DNA of 64,000 nt from Mesorhizobium tianshanense (GTDB taxonomy: Bacteria; Pseudomonadota; Alphaproteobacteria; Rhizobiales; Rhizobiaceae). The translations under genes and the position numbers were made by a program. The notes under the pieces were generated by a model. The model was given only the letters and a program-made list of their open reading frames with translations. It made no database searches and had not been told where the DNA came from. Positions 62,413-64,000 of this stretch are shown in pieces (positions within the stretch are counted from its first letter, which is position 1; each line of letters starts with the position of its first letter). The stretch is taken from the NCBI RefSeq assembly GCF_007830515.1, contig NZ_VLKT01000029.1:36708-100707 (forward strand), written 5' to 3'.

Positions 62413-64000
<1,588 letters not shown>

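Overview
This 64 kb window looks like ordinary chromosome from an alphaproteobacterium of the Rhizobiales, most likely Mesorhizobium. The reasons are the high GC content with strong third-position GC, the complete aapJQMP general amino-acid ABC operon, HdaA, separately encoded NDUFS4-type and NDUFS6-type complex I subunits, a DUF680 protein (a family I know essentially from Mesorhizobium loti relatives), and dispersed rhizobial palindromic intergenic repeats with an AGAGCATGAT-type end. I see no complete insertion sequence, prophage or CRISPR array. Two tRNA genes are present: Pro-TGG on minus and Arg-TCT on plus.

Layout. 0.2-4.6 kb: a FolM-like SDR overlapping uvrC, then pgsA, moaD and moaE. 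4.6-7.2 kb (minus): a bufABCD-type bufferin cluster, made of a DUF2282 precursor with four Cys, a DUF692/MNIO enzyme, a DUF2063 partner and a DoxX membrane protein. 7.5-16.6 kb: a YbaY-META envelope protein, ndk, bluB, a GST, DinB, DUF982, a UvrD-like helicase, small membrane and lipoprotein genes, and an ABC-F ATPase. 16.7-22.6 kb: a molybdopterin oxidoreductase, a DUF2270 membrane protein, a KefB-type antiporter with a C-terminal Usp region, and DUF680. 22.7-28.0 kb: sixA, purN and purM (minus), then a CDP-alcohol phosphatidyltransferase, an AI-2E permease and hdaA. 28.3-39.3 kb: a GlxA regulator, an alpha/beta hydrolase, tRNA-Pro, a multicopper oxidase with a ZIP transporter, NDUFS4, tRNA-Arg, a permease gene broken by an amber codon, YkvA, a cystathionine beta-lyase, and a DUF1326-DUF2182 metal-binding pair.

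39.8-44.1 kb holds aapJQMP with a stem-loop after aapJ and a strong terminator after aapP. 44.2-53.1 kb carries a TIGR02117 protein, an FAD monooxygenase, NDUFS6, ppk-ppx, two paralogous DoxX genes and fumC. 53.2-57.7 kb has a GT10 fucosyltransferase-like gene and a metallophosphoesterase gene cut in two. Its N-terminal half lies on minus and its C-terminal half on plus, 2.9 kb apart, as expected after inversion of the DNA between them (a signal-peptide protein, a TetR regulator and a NIPSNAP protein). 58.2-64.0 kb holds a cold-shock gene, three small unknown genes, a Cys-cluster protein, a LysE exporter, a SnoaL/OsmC pair opposite a TetR regulator, and groEL running off the right edge.

The items most worth following are the bufferin operon, the inversion-split metallophosphoesterase, the nonsense-broken permease, and the MCO-ZIP and DUF1326-DUF2182 pairs as uncharacterised metal-handling modules.
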